Shown here piece by piece: positions 34,486 through 46,181 of a stretch of DNA of 64,000 nt. Under the pieces are notes generated by a model. It was not told where the DNA came from and ran no database searches. It was given only the letters and a program-made list of their open reading frames with translations. Numbering within the stretch: the first letter of the stretch is position 1; each line of letters opens with the position of its first letter. Source of the DNA: Gnetum montanum (lineage: Eukaryota; Streptophyta; Gnetopsida; Gnetales; Gnetaceae); NCBI GenBank assembly GCA_015680685.1, contig MNCI01037709.1, positions 113,818-177,817 of the forward strand. Direction: 5' to 3'. A program made the position numbers and the translations under genes.

Positions 34486-36170
34486 CTGGAATATGCTTTA
34501 CATTGGTTTTTTTAACAGTGGGAATAATCGTGGCATTGCCCAACGCAGAGGCAATTTTTATCAGTGCTGACGAACAACAATAGTGCAATAGATCCAGTAG
34601 TAGCAACAACAGTGCACGCAGTGATAGTGGATGAGGATTTCATGGGGTGCAATGTAGGGTGCAGTCGACAATAGGAAAGGATGGCCAGCAGCCACCCACG
34701 TCGACCTCGCAATGCCTCAAACCAGCAATACACATTGAGGATGGTGTTACTGGTTGCTGTGAGGTGCACATACCGACTCCACGTTACCAGCAAAACTCAC
34801 CATTGTGAAATACGATGGGAAGATGAGCGTTGTTTCACTTCTAAAAATTCTATTTTTCGATTGGAAAATTTCTAATTTTGTTTTTTTTTTCTAATTTCAA
34901 TTCAGAAAACCATTGGAAATTTCAAAAAATTGAGAAAGGCATCGGAAATTTCTCATTTCATTTTATTGTAGCTACCAGTTGCCATTTTTCATTCAATAAG
35001 CTTTTAGAAACTTTTGATTTTATCTGGAAACTTCAAATTTCATTTATTCTAAGTTGATAATTGTAGTTCATGTCCTTCAAAATTTCTATTTTGGTTTCAA
35101 AGCTGTCTTAGTGTTGCACTATATAACTTTCCAATATATCCATTTTTTGTTTCACAAAGATGCAACACCTCCTTCAATTACAACCATTCTCCTAATCAAG
35201 CACAGCATGAAAAGGAGTATCACAAAATTGGCAACAGCAACAGCAATGGCAACTACACAATGGCGATAGCAACAACGACTACACGGTGATGCACACAACA
35301 CTCTGCTACCAATCTTCTACTTCCCAACTATTTTACTAATATCCAAAATACACCTGCAGCTCTAACATATGGCTACCTTAAATTATTCACAAAAGTTTAT
35401 CATTGCAATTTTTGATTTAATTTTCTATTTATTGTTGTTGCATCTTAAATTCTTGAGAAGTTCTGTCTACCATCTTGATGACAGTGATGATGGTAATTAC
35501 ACAACATAGTTAACCATGCAATAATAGTTGTACCTTGCTTTGTGTCATCTTTGTTGTTGCTTTTCTTCAATTCTTCACATCATATTTCATTTAAATTCAA
35601 ATTAATTTATATTACATAAGTAAACAGTTTTTTTAATTAAGCACTAGAATTTTCCATGTTTGTTTGAAAAAAAAAAAGATGTTCAAATTTCATTGTCTTT
35701 TTCAAATATTTCAATTCAAGTGGCTTTTTTTTTAACAACAATTATAATTATATCTTAACTTGGTCCAAGGAACAAAAACAAAAAATCACAGTTTTAAACT
35801 ACCATGAAAAAATTTGTAAATTCAATCAAAATTGACATATTTCATCACTTACCATATTTTAGTGTTTATAATTCTTTGAATTAAGGTTGCTGAGTATAAC
35901 GTATTTCATGTTTCATCGTAATTATAAAGAGAAAATAGTAAAAATATATATACACTATGTGAACCTATAACAATGCTATAGTGACTTTTTCCTTTAATAT
36001 GACCATTGGTTAATAAATTATAATAATATGGTTGCATAGTTTTAATATGGTTGCATAGTTTTGGACATCATCACTTTTATATTTAACCATTTTGTTTAAG
36101 GATGATGAGGTGGAATATTCAAATTTATGTAATTTCAGAAACATGAATCCTACTACCATTAGTCCCAACA
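34486..36170. other. Unassigned AT-rich stretch
   Basis: No gene recognised. Short simple-sequence tracts (CAACAG-type near 35225-35280, A-runs near 35665 and 35775). It may contain the 5' end of the Helitron, but I could not find its TC terminus. Confidence 0.4.
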
Positions 36171-38130
36171 GGGAAGTGTAGAACATTCTTTTCAAGATCA
36201 ACTATATCAACCATCTATTGCAATAGATAATGCAACTCATGGAGGTTGTGGTAGTGGGCGTGGACATGCATGTGGACATGATCGAGGTGGAGGACGACCA
36301 TGGATCCTAAAAACTAGAATTTTAAAATCTATGAGTGTACAGGAGAGAAGACGATTTCAGCTACGAGAAGCAAAATGACATGAGCAAAAATGACAACAGA
36401 TTCTACAAGATGTAGGAGTATGAACACAAATTTATTTATGATTTTTTAAATATATTAAAACAAATAATTTACATACATAAATCTTATTGTGTTATTTACA
36501 TAGTTACATTGCAAATATTTTTTTAGATTGCATCAACTTTGAATTTTCTCTCTCAACACCTGTAAATTCATCCTTAGCAGTGATCCATATTATTGATAAC
36601 AATAATACAAATAATCGACAAGAAATGTAAGTTATTATTGTCTATCCATATTCATGTTAGTATATATATTGTTATTGAATATTTTAGTCACACATGTTAG
36701 TATATATATTGTTATTGAATATTTTAGTCACATTTCTTAACATTTTGTAGGACATTAGAAATGCATTTGTGTCTATTATCCAAGCAACATCCATGCTATA
36801 AATCATATATGTAAAAGAAGAACAATTGCAACAAGATCAAGAACAGACATAATATAACGAGAGTGAGTGTCAAACAAGGTAATGTTGACAGGAGGAAAAT
36901 TCAATTCATCAAACAAACGAAGCTATAGATGTTGCCAATGTAACAACAATGGAAATGCCTTCTTCAGAACATGTTTAGTCTTTTCCAAACTTGTAAAAGG
37001 CATCTACAGAAATTGCTCATGTAATACAGAATTTTAATATTGTAGTTAGAAGTTTTACAAATGTATGTTCTTGCAATGTATACAATAAAATGTTTCTTAA
37101 CATATCATTGAATTCAACCAGAAATAGAGGACCCACATGCAATAGGTGCATTAATGAAATGAAACAACATATTTTTGATAGTTTTGGTTGTGAGATTAAA
37201 TGATTTTCTGTTGAAAATATCATGGATCTACGAATTCAACCACCTGTTGTAGCCTATTTAACTAAGGTTGAAGAAATGTTAATTGCAAAAATCAATCCCA
37301 TATTGCAAGCGACACATGCAGTTGGTGAACAATTCAAATATAAAGGTCACACAATTAGCTTTTCTCAAGATGTCACACAGATTACTAAGAGACTTCCTCT
37401 TAGAATTAAAGATATCCCTTTCTTGATATTGAGAAGAGTAGATCAAATGGGCACCAAGTATAATTTTATTGTTAATAAGAGACAGGTTTATGAAGCCTTG
37501 ATTTTTAAGAATGCAAATGATCCATACTATCACAATGTCGAGATCAATATGCATGCATTAGATGATGTTGCTGACACCAGTGATGTTAACATCTTCCATA
37601 GCATTCCTTATATTATGTTGTTAGAAAAAGAATGGAGAAATGAGATTACAATTTAAAGGTCCTTTGCTTCAGACATATGAAGAAAACATTATTGGTCGTA
37701 CATCGTTAGTTGCACAACATCTTGAAATTGTAAGAAAGAAAATTAATTAGATAAGTGCATGGATGTATAATCCATCATTGTAGGATTCAGATGTTGCTTA
37801 GTGGACTTCCATGTCTAATTTTCCTATTAATGAGTTTAACATGATGGGGTTGTTTACGATGGCATTTCCAAGTCTTTTTCCTAAAGGAAAATGTAATTTT
37901 CTTAAACGATGAGCTAAAGATATCATATTGCATTAATTTGCAAAACATCTTATTTAGTACAAAGATGGTAGATTTGGATACTACAAGCATTTTAGGTAAA
38001 TATTAATTTTTCATTTGTTTTTCATTTTCATTATTCATAATGTTTTTTATAACATTTAAGCAACAATGTGTGATTTATTTTTAGGTATTATATCTATATT
38101 TTCATTAGAATGAGATGGGCAATGGAATCT
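36171..38130 (+). pseudogene. Helitron N-terminal region
   Basis: An open stretch from about 36171 gives HGGCGSGRGHACGHDRGGGR and then SVQERRRFQLREAK, a basic N-terminus. The 144-codon frame at 37222-37656 holds LPLRIKDIPFLILRRVDQMG, then YEALIFKNANDPYYHNVEIN, the Helitron-like N domain. It continues with FPSLFPKGKCNFLKRRAKDI and YKDGRFGYYKHF. A clear intron (37996-38084, GTAAAT...TTTTTAG) sits between KHF and RYYIYIFIRMRW, and its removal restores the domain. A second candidate intron is at about 36626-36751. Confidence 0.82.
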
Positions 38131-39700
38131 ACCACTATATTTTTTAAAAAAAATATTGTTGATGCACCCATAACTGTTGAGAAACTACAAGAATAATTGC
38201 GTAATGCTCCATCACATGTCATTGTTGATAATTTGATGCAATATGGTACATCCATTTGTGGTACACCATCTTATTGGAGAAAATGTAAAGAAAAGCTAAT
38301 TAACATGGTGAATCAATTAGGAACACCTACTATTTTTTTTTTACTTTGAGTGCAGTAAATATCTATTGGCCTGAGTTGTAGAATCTAATGGAAAAAGATT
38401 CACTTGAGAACTCATCAGAACTCAAATGTTGGAGGTAGAGTAATATCATAGAAAATCTGCATATAGTTGCAAAGTTTGTGCATCGTTGTCACCTTGCCTT
38501 TCTTAAAACAATTTTGATAAATGAATTCCATGTTGTTGACTATTGAAAATGATATGAGTGGTAGCATTGTGGATCTCCACATGTGCATGGTTTCCTATGG
38601 ATACAAGGTGCTTCAAAGGTAGATGAGCTCAACCATAATAATTCTCATGTCATGTGTAGGGCAAAGGAATTTCTTGATTTAATTACAAATGCATGAAATA
38701 CAAGATTTATAGCTAATGAACAACAAAATAATGTAAATTCTTATTTATCTTTTATGTTCTTTACATAGTTTTTTATTGATATTACTTAGAATACGTAGAT
38801 ATTAATTTCTCCATTATTACTACTTTCAATATGTTTTTTCACTTAGGCTTTACGTGTAAATATGTTGTGTCATCAATGTAAGTTGATTGCTAAACAACTA
38901 CAATGTATGGATCTAGAAACTAATTATGCTAATTTGATTAATGTTGTTCAAAGATATATTGTGTGCAAACCTATGCATGTTTACGAAAACATATTGCCAA
39001 AGAAGTTTGCAGGTACCACTTTCTAATCAAATTGTTATATCATTACTATTTCCTCACCATTGCATTTATTTTTATTACCAAGTATACTTTAATTTATCAT
39101 GGAAATTTAATTATATAGATATTCAACTTCTGTATCTCTCAATTTTAGTTACAATGTTCCTTGGTCGTTATCTTTAGAATCCACTCTTCAAAGAGATCTA
39201 GAAAATAATAATGAGATTACTTATGTTCCTCAAAGAAACAATTCGAGGCTTCATGTTCATAAAAAAATGATGCTTCAAACATGAAGGGAAAATATAGATT
39301 TTCAACCAATAATGTCATGATATGTTGTCATAAAATATACGTGAAATATGTAGCTAAAACAGAGAAAAAATCACAATCTTTTCATGACATGTTGTTGCAA
39401 ATTTCCAAGTCAAGAGAAATTCATGAAGATGCTTTATCAGTCTACAGAAGGCTCATGATGGATGCTACTACAAATAGAGACATTGGTGCTATGGAGGTTT
39501 GTTATATGTTGTATGAGCTTCCTTTGGTAAACTGCAGTCGTGTTTTCCACACACTCAATATTTCTTGAGAGGTGTAAAAAAAGTTCAAATTAATTCAGGT
39601 TAAATTGATGAAGCTGAAAACTACACAACTCTTATTAATATGTATTAGAAATGTCCACTTCTGATGAAGGTTGTATCATTGCTACAGGCTTTTAAAGAGT
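38131..39700 (+). pseudogene. Helitron Rep (HUH nuclease) region
   Basis: Reading gives GTPTIFFTLSAVNIYWPEL (a short frame shift within it), then HCGSPHVHGFLWI near 38570-38610, the H-x-H metal-binding motif. After an intron-like segment at 38733-38846 comes ALRVNMLCHQC and CKPMHVYENILPKKFAG, then after another candidate intron PWSLSLESTLQRDLEN and ENIDFQPIMS. The block YVVIKYT plus KYVAKTEKKSQS matches the Rep tyrosine motif (Y-x-x-K). Rep would nick and join DNA strands during rolling-circle transposition. Several stops are present. Confidence 0.82.
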
Positions 39701-41580
39701 ACAATTGCAACATGAAGATTAAGAATAACCCAACTTGAAATCTGTGTCACCCGAAGCCAAATGCTATTGTCAGATATTATACCAAGTTTCTCATCCCACC
39801 AAAGCAAGGAAGACAAAAATGGATTAAATATTGTTGGACTATGTTGTTGTTACATTATCTATTTAGAGATGTGAAGCGAGATCTTGGTTGTAATGATGAA
39901 GAGATTAAAATGAAGTGGTTCATTCAACATCTATATGTAGCATCAAAGATTAATACTAAAGAAGAATTCCAGTGAGCTTGGAGGAAAAAAGACAATTTGT
40001 AGATGTAACTCCCCAGGTGCAGGATCATGAGGAATATGATTTTCAAATCCTAAACTATCATCTTTTATCAACAAGCCCTTTTTAGAGAACAAAATTGAAG
40101 ATGTTTGGGCTACGGGATGTTGATAGAATGCATGATTGGATGTTACAGTATCTAAGAGAGGATGTTGCAAAGTTTGCTACAAGTTTTATTGCTAGCAATA
40201 AATCATCTCACTCCATGATTGTTATTAATCGTGACTATAATACCTACAATTTTGATAAGCTAGGTGCAAAGCAAAAGAAATGTTACAATAAAATTTTCGG
40301 GCACATGATGTTTTCATAATCAACGGATGAAGTTGTTTTTCCTTTACAAATGATTATCTAGGGAACAACGAAGAAATTATTTCTCATAGGCGCACTTTGT
40401 AATGCTTTCATGAAATACTATAATGAAAAACATAATGCTTTACTTGTAAAGGCACCCACAAGAGCTACAACATTTAACATTGATACAACAACCATTCATT
40501 CTAGTTTAAACATTGGAATAGATGCCTACGAAGAACTCTCTTCCTCTGCAAAGATTAGTATACAACATTGACTATCACAGGTAATAATTGATGAAATGAG
40601 TTTTATGGAAGGAAGATTTTTACAAAGCATTGATAGACAACTAAGAGAAATTTTTCCAAACCATCACAATGAATTTTTTGGAGGAAAATCAGTTATATTG
40701 ATAGGTGATTTGGGTTAGCTTCCTTCCATGCTTGATGTTGTACCTTATGCATCCAAGAATCTAGATATTATAGGGGTTTGACAATCATTTCATACCTTTG
40801 TTATTTTAGATGCAATTTATTGTCAGTCTAGAAATGATTCTTAATAACAAAGATTTAGGGAAGTATTAATGCATATTAGAGAAAGAAAAAACCATGATGA
40901 AAATTATAATTTTTTGTTTGCTCAAATAAATCTTCCATCCACTTCGAGTGGATTAGAAAATTTTGAAGAATCAATGCATTTATATGATACAAAGGATAAA
41001 CTCCAATCACACAATAAGAAGATGTTGTAAATAATGCAGAGACCCGTTGCTATGTGTGTAGCAGATAGAGATCCCTATGGATTCAAAATCTCAGATGATG
41101 ATGATGATAATATTCAACAATCTTTGTTTATATATTAAGGTGCAAGGGTAATGCTTACAGTTAACCTTTGGTCTAAAGCAGGATTAGTGAATGGTGCACT
41201 TGGCATGATTCACAGTAGTATGTATTGTCTAAGTAAACAATCACCTACATTACCATCATACATTGTTGTTGATTTTGACTCCTACATTGGATGTGCCTTT
41301 GATAATGGTAATCCTCATCATGTGCCAATTATACCTATGGTCTGAGGAGCATTGCATTATACCATTACGGTTGGCATAGGTAATGACTATTCATAAATTT
41401 CAAGGAATGACATTAGATAAGGTTACTATTGACATTGGTTCAAGAGAAGTTATGGGTCTAATGTTTGTTGCATTATCTAGAGTCAAAATCATTGATTCTT
41501 TGAAGATTCATCCTCCTTTCTCTTTGCAAAGATACAGAAAGATTTTAGATACTAAACATCTCCATAGTAGAATTGCATAG
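39701..41580 (+). pseudogene. Helitron PIF1-like helicase region
   Basis: Parts: a linker with KTEEF-like sequence and FGLRDVDRMHDWML (40095-40320); a ruined Walker A (G-T-T-K-K in place of G-T-G-K-S) near 40370; ATTFNIDTTTIHSSLNIGID; Walker B VIIDEMSFMEGRFLQSIDRQ near 40585; VILIGDLGxLPSM near 40690-40720; then MLTVNLWSKAGLVNGALGMI at 41151; and MTIHKFQGMTLDKVTIDIGS with MFVALSRVK at 41383-41490. These are superfamily 1 motifs Ia to VI in order. The helicase would unwind the displaced strand. Stops separate the blocks. Confidence 0.85.
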
Positions 41581-41877
41581 GAAGTTCGTTTTGCTCAATT
41601 GGAGGATTAGGCATATTGAGTTATACTTATCATTGTATTTTGCCTTTTGCTGAATCCTATTCTACAACTTTGTAATGTTTGTTGCAATAATTGTGCAATG
41701 TATCCTTTATCAATATATATGAAATATATAAATTTTTAATTCTACCAATTTATGTTTACAAGTATATATTATTTGGAATACAAATAGTAATGCTAACTTA
41801 AAAAATTAAAAAAATAATTAACTTCTACTCATTGCCCTAGAAACCACTCCATTAGCTTATATATATATATATATATA
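41581..41877. other. Region after helicase, with AT dinucleotide run
   Basis: No gene. An (AT) repeat lies at about 41858-41877. The 3' end of the Helitron should be here or further right, but no convincing hairpin followed by CTRR was seen. Confidence 0.4.
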
Positions 41878-42062
41878 TGAGATGATTTTAAATAACATGA
41901 TTTTAATCACTTGGACAAGGTAACAAGATAACTAAAAACGAAATTACTCATCCCTTTATTTCTCTACCACTTACCCAATTTAGTTTTACTTTCTCGATCA
42001 AGTTTTTTCTGTCTTTGTTTGTTCATTGTGTTTTTGAGCTCATGTTATTTAAAATCGTCCAG
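41878..42062. repeat. Short inverted-repeat element, possible MITE
   Basis: GATGATTTTAAATAACATGA at about 41880 is repeated in inverse orientation as TCATGTTATTTAAAATCGTC at about 42041 (19 of 20 bases pair). Total length is about 185 bases with no coding potential. I saw no clear target duplication, so this could also be a chance foldback or a worn MITE. Confidence 0.45.
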
Positions 42063-43347
42063 GGCAAATATAATAATATTGCTTTACTAGTTTTCCAATG
42101 TTAATTTAATCATTATATTACCGCTGAATTTAATTTGTGCAAGATCCTTCCCACTTTAATAATTCAAATCTACAGCTTTATGAGATGCTACTTTTTTAAT
42201 ACCCTCTGTAACTACCTACACAAAATAGATCCTGGGATGAACAAGTGGACAAGTGTGCCCCCAAGGATTCTCTTGACAGCATTGTCTCTATGGCGGCATT
42301 TGTCAATAATATGGGTTGACCTGTAAATGGCTATTACTAACAATGCAAATAACACCAGGAAGTCATCGACATCTAGTAAAGATTTGTGCCATCATCGACG
42401 TATGGTAAAGATTTGCGACATCATCCATGGAGGTTCCTAGGCCACAACTAGATCCTTTTCTGGTTTCCTGCCTGAAACGTCATCGGCTATCTTGCAACCA
42501 AAAGTGAGGTTGATCATTACACATGAGTTTGATAATGGGTATTGTGTGTTTAATAATGGCTGCAAGATTTTCTCACAATCCCTGCAACTGCCCAAAATAG
42601 CAGCAGCAACAGCAATAATGGTGGCAAGATTTATTGTATGAAGCATCATGAGTAGAAGTTTTTGCAAAATCTGACAAATCAGCAGCTATACAGCAATGAC
42701 TACTACGGCAGCTACATCTACAAAGCATCAGAGCGTGTTGAGATTAGTAAGCAAATTGTATACCAAATTTAGAATGCGGCATTAAGTTTTGATATGTTTT
42801 TTCAAAAAGATTTTATATAAAATCTCTAGCTGTGAGACACGCATACAAATTTATCAACCCAAAGATTTTATGTCATGTGGCAAAATTCAAAGCTTGTTAT
42901 TAATCAAAAACCAAAAACTTTTCTTGCCATCGCTTGGATATCTTAGTTGTCTACGATGCAGAGAAGAAAGGAGAGTCAATGCAAAAATCGTTGCCTCTGA
43001 AGATGAGAACTATTTTATTTGTTGCGAGACGCCACGTAATGTGGAGTGTGGTAGCTTTCAACAAAAATACGACAATGGTGATGATAGTTTTTGTGCAACA
43101 AGAAGAGAGTTTCTATACCTGTTAAAATCACGAACGCGAAGTGAAGACAATTTCATTAAAAAAATCTCCCATGGCAAGAAGCCTTGATCGCTCTTGTTTG
43201 TTTGGGACAAATGTAGCCACAGAGCGTAGAACAAGATATGTGAATAATTTCAGCCAAATACATACTTTAAAAGATTGGAGACGCAATCACATCCAATGCA
43301 TTTCCTGTCAGATGAAACGACCACCTAAATTGGTGCAACTAGATCCC
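42063..43347. other. Unassigned stretch
   Basis: A plus-strand frame of 132 codons at 42789-43187 contains Cys and charged residues (LSCLRCREERRVNAK) but matches no family I know. A near-repeat of about 30 bases (TAGTAAAGATTTGTG-type and GGTAAAGATTTGCG-type) occurs at 42370-42420. I see no promoter or splice pattern that argues for a gene. Confidence 0.3.
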
Positions 43348-43696
43348 ATACCTTGAGGTTTGAAATGCATATACGTTATTTTGGTGGATGAGAATGAAAT
43401 CACTTTTTGTTTTATTTAAATAAGTGCTCCTAAGTCCCCCCCACCCCTATATGTCAATGGGCTTGGCATATGTCAAACATGAATCCCTCCTAAAGCTACA
43501 AGCAAGACCTTCCTATGGCATTCCCTTTGCCCACCCTCCCTAGCGTTTAGGGTGTGTGGCATAAGACATTACATTATCAACATTTTGTATCCATGCAAGG
43601 TGGAACCCAAGGACACTTGTTTAAATAAAACAAAAAGTGATTTCATTCTCATCCACCAAAATACCATAGTAGTATACATTTCAAACCTCAAGGTAT
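43348..43696. repeat. 349-base foldback element with 85-base terminal inverted repeats
   Basis: The left arm (43348-43434) begins ATACCTTGAGGTTTGAAATG and continues through TTTTGGTGGATGAGAATG and CACTTTTTGTTTTATTTAAA. The right arm (43607-43696) is its reverse complement with few mismatches and one indel. The loop of about 170 bases has C-rich runs. The RNA would fold into a long hairpin. There is no coding region; the minus-strand frames over the right arm are by-products. It resembles a MITE or foldback transposon. Confidence 0.75.
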
Positions 43697-43970
43697 CATA
43701 AACATAGCTGATGATGATCATCCAAGATGCATGAGCTAGCACAATGGACATACATAACAGTTAAGGCATAATAGAGATGCTTCCTCCATTTGTGCATTGT
43801 GATAAAGGCAAGTATTTTATGCTTTAAAATTTGATTCATAGAATATTTAGAATATCTTCCCATTGAAGGGGAAAGATACAATACACTGACAAGATTTTTC
43901 TTATTCTCATCCAATATTTATTGATCATCCCAATGCACCTAAATGTGTAGTCAACCATAGGCTTGATCAT
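43697..43970. other. Short unassigned flank left of element E
   Basis: No gene. The last five bases ATCAT adjoin the LTR of element E; their partner on the other side was not found. Confidence 0.35.
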
Positions 43971-44839
43971 TGATGAGCGGCAAGGTACCCCTATGCCCAA
44001 CCATACGAATCACAAGCATTCACGCATGATCTAGTTGAATTTTGCAAACCTTAAGTTCTTAAGTACATTGGTTTCAAGACGTGAAATCTAATTGTGATAA
44101 TCATTATCTTCTCAACTATACTTGTGGAGCTTAATTATATGGTTAAGTATAATTGAGGCACATGATTTTTATTATTTTATATTTTATTTGTCTACGATTA
44201 ACAATAGGTTGAAACTCAATTTATAATCAATTTAACTAATCTAATTATTGATTAATAATTAACTACCCTAACATAAGTATCTAAAACCACTTTTCGTGCA
44301 CATCCTAACCACGTACAATGTTGTTGGGTTACCAAATGTTAAGCATTGTTGGGATTACCAAGAGTCATACGCATGCTCAAAGCAGTCATACTTATGTGCT
44401 TAATTGATTACTATTTAATCTAGTTAGCTTACTTTAGCTTAATTACTTAGGAGCATTAAAGAAAATTACATAAAACATTAAATGCATAAATAAAATATTT
44501 AAGCTAGCCAAGGTGCTGCAAGGTTTGATTAGAAAGTTCATCTTTATTGCTGCACACAATACCATGCTTAGGTACAATAATGATTGAATAAGGATTTGTA
44601 TACTCAATGACTCCTGCTGTGAGCATTTTGGAAAATATTTTAACTCTAGAGAAAAGAAACTGCAAGAGCTCTGCTATGCTATGACAAAAAATATATGGAA
44701 ACCATGTGCCCAAGCACTATATTTATAAGTCAGCACATACCCCACAATATTGTACATTCGACATTGCATCCTGGGGCCTGATATTGGGTATCTGATATCA
44801 CGTATCTAAGATTAGAGTTAGGAAAAACATTGTTCATCA
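43971..44839 (-). repeat. 3' LTR of element E
   Basis: It begins TGATGAGCGGCAAGG and ends TTGTTCATCA. It is closest by eye to the LTRs of element C (shared GAATCACAAGCATTC and TAACATAAGTATCT blocks). Confidence 0.82.
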
Positions 44840-44849
44840 TACCCCCAGA
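44840..44849 (-). promoter_or_regulatory. Polypurine tract of element E
   Basis: TACCCCCAGA reads TCTGGGGGTA on the element strand directly before the LTR. Confidence 0.7.
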
Positions 44850-45150
44850 ATTGAATGAAAACTCATCCTTGAGTAAATAGGAGGAACAAGTTCTTTACAA
44901 AATATTGGGCAAGTATGGAATTATTGATAGACATACAAGCTGACTCATATGGAATAGACAAATTCTAAGTGCTCGAGTATACGAATTTACAATCTTTTAC
45001 AAAATTGGATGTTCATGATAATAGAATTAAACACCTTGGACAAAATTGACATCCAACTCCTCTGGTAGCTGAAGAGCAAAGGAGAAAATTCAACAATCAT
45101 GAAGGATCCTTGTTGCATGGTGCTACTACCTCATCTTTGGTGAAGACAGT

Positions 45151-46176
45151 TGATGAGTGGCGAGGTACCCCTACACTCAACCATACGAATACGAGCGTAC
45201 ACGCGCGATCCGGTTGAACTCCGTAGACTAAATGCCTTAACACCACAAGAAACACTTGGGGTTAATCGTTCGTTGTCTTCCCAGGCTTGCTTGTAAGTGT
45301 CACGGTGTATGGTTAAGCAAGTCTGAGGTATGTGATTTTTTTGGTATTTTTCGGCTTATCTCCTATGCTATCAGAGGAAAGGGTTGAGAAACTAAGCTAA
45401 CTCTAACTACTGTCCTAAGTCTAAATTAACTAGCGTCAGCATCCGTTCCCACTTCCCGGACACACCCTGAACTATGCAACTGTGGCTTACCAAACGCTAA
45501 TCGTTACTGGGATCACCACACGTAACGCAAGTGCTCGAAGTGGTCGTACTGAGGCACCTATTTAGCTTAAGTGTGATAAGCAGCCGATTCCTTAGCTAGC
45601 CGTACACACCCGTGGGTGCTCGTAACTAAGTCGTACTTATCACACGTTCTAGCCTAGCAATGAGCAGCCGATTCCTCAACTAGCCGTACACATCGGACTA
45701 CTACTGGGATTACCAAGCGCAGAATCCTGGAATACGCTACTGGGTTACCAAGCAGCCAATGCTCGTAATTGAGTCGTACTCATGCATTGCGTCGAGCAGC
45801 CGATTCCTTGACTAGCCGTACACATCCGTAGACGCTCGTAATCAAGTCGTACTTGAACGCACTAGGAAAGCAGTAAATAAACAACAATAAATGAAACCAT
45901 GTGCTGCAAGGTTTATCCAATCAAGTTTGTCTTTATTGCCGTACACAACTTGGGTTCAGGTTACAAGCTGCTCGAATAAAGAGCCGTTCACTCTAGGACT
46001 CCTACTGCGGGTACATGGGAAAAATTCTAACTCTGGAGTGATCAATCTGCCAGAGCTTCGCTACTTCTAGCCAGGATTGGGAAATGAAGGGAGTGCCGCC
46101 TCTTATTTATAGATATGATGGCAGGACGCGATATCGCGTACGCGATATCACGGCACATGCAGGTCGCGTCTCATCA
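45151..46176 (-). repeat. Solo LTR inside element E
   Basis: It begins TGATGAGTGGCGAGG and ends CGCGTCTCATCA. The flanks ACAGT (45146-45150) and ATAGT (46177-46181) match at 4 of 5. Length is 1026 bases. It is close to the inverse of the solo LTR at 24324-25362, including the repeated block CCGATTCCTTGACTAGCC. GCGATATCGCG palindromes lie next to the TATA box near 46127-46155. Confidence 0.9.
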
Positions 46177-46181
46177 ATAGT

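Larger units (their letters stand above)
36171..41580 (+). mobile_element. Decayed Helitron (rolling-circle transposon) coding region
   Basis: One strand carries, in order, a Gly/Arg-rich N-terminus, the Helitron-like N-terminal domain, a HUH-type Rep nuclease and a PIF1-like helicase, the standard plan of a plant autonomous Helitron Rep/Hel protein. Candidate introns with GT-AG ends interrupt the frame. Stops and frameshifts are frequent, so it is inactive. The 5' TC end and the 3' hairpin with CTRR could not be located with confidence, so only the coding span is given. Confidence 0.85.

Noticed and set aside
38560-38620. Rep motif as part of an integrated geminivirus
   Set aside because: The HUH motif is preceded by a Helitron-like N domain and followed on the same strand by a PIF1-like helicase, which is the Helitron plan and not that of a geminivirus.
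42789-43187. 132-codon plus-strand frame as a host gene
   Set aside because: No known domain, no sign of splice or promoter structure, and another frame of similar openness overlaps it. Kept as unassigned.
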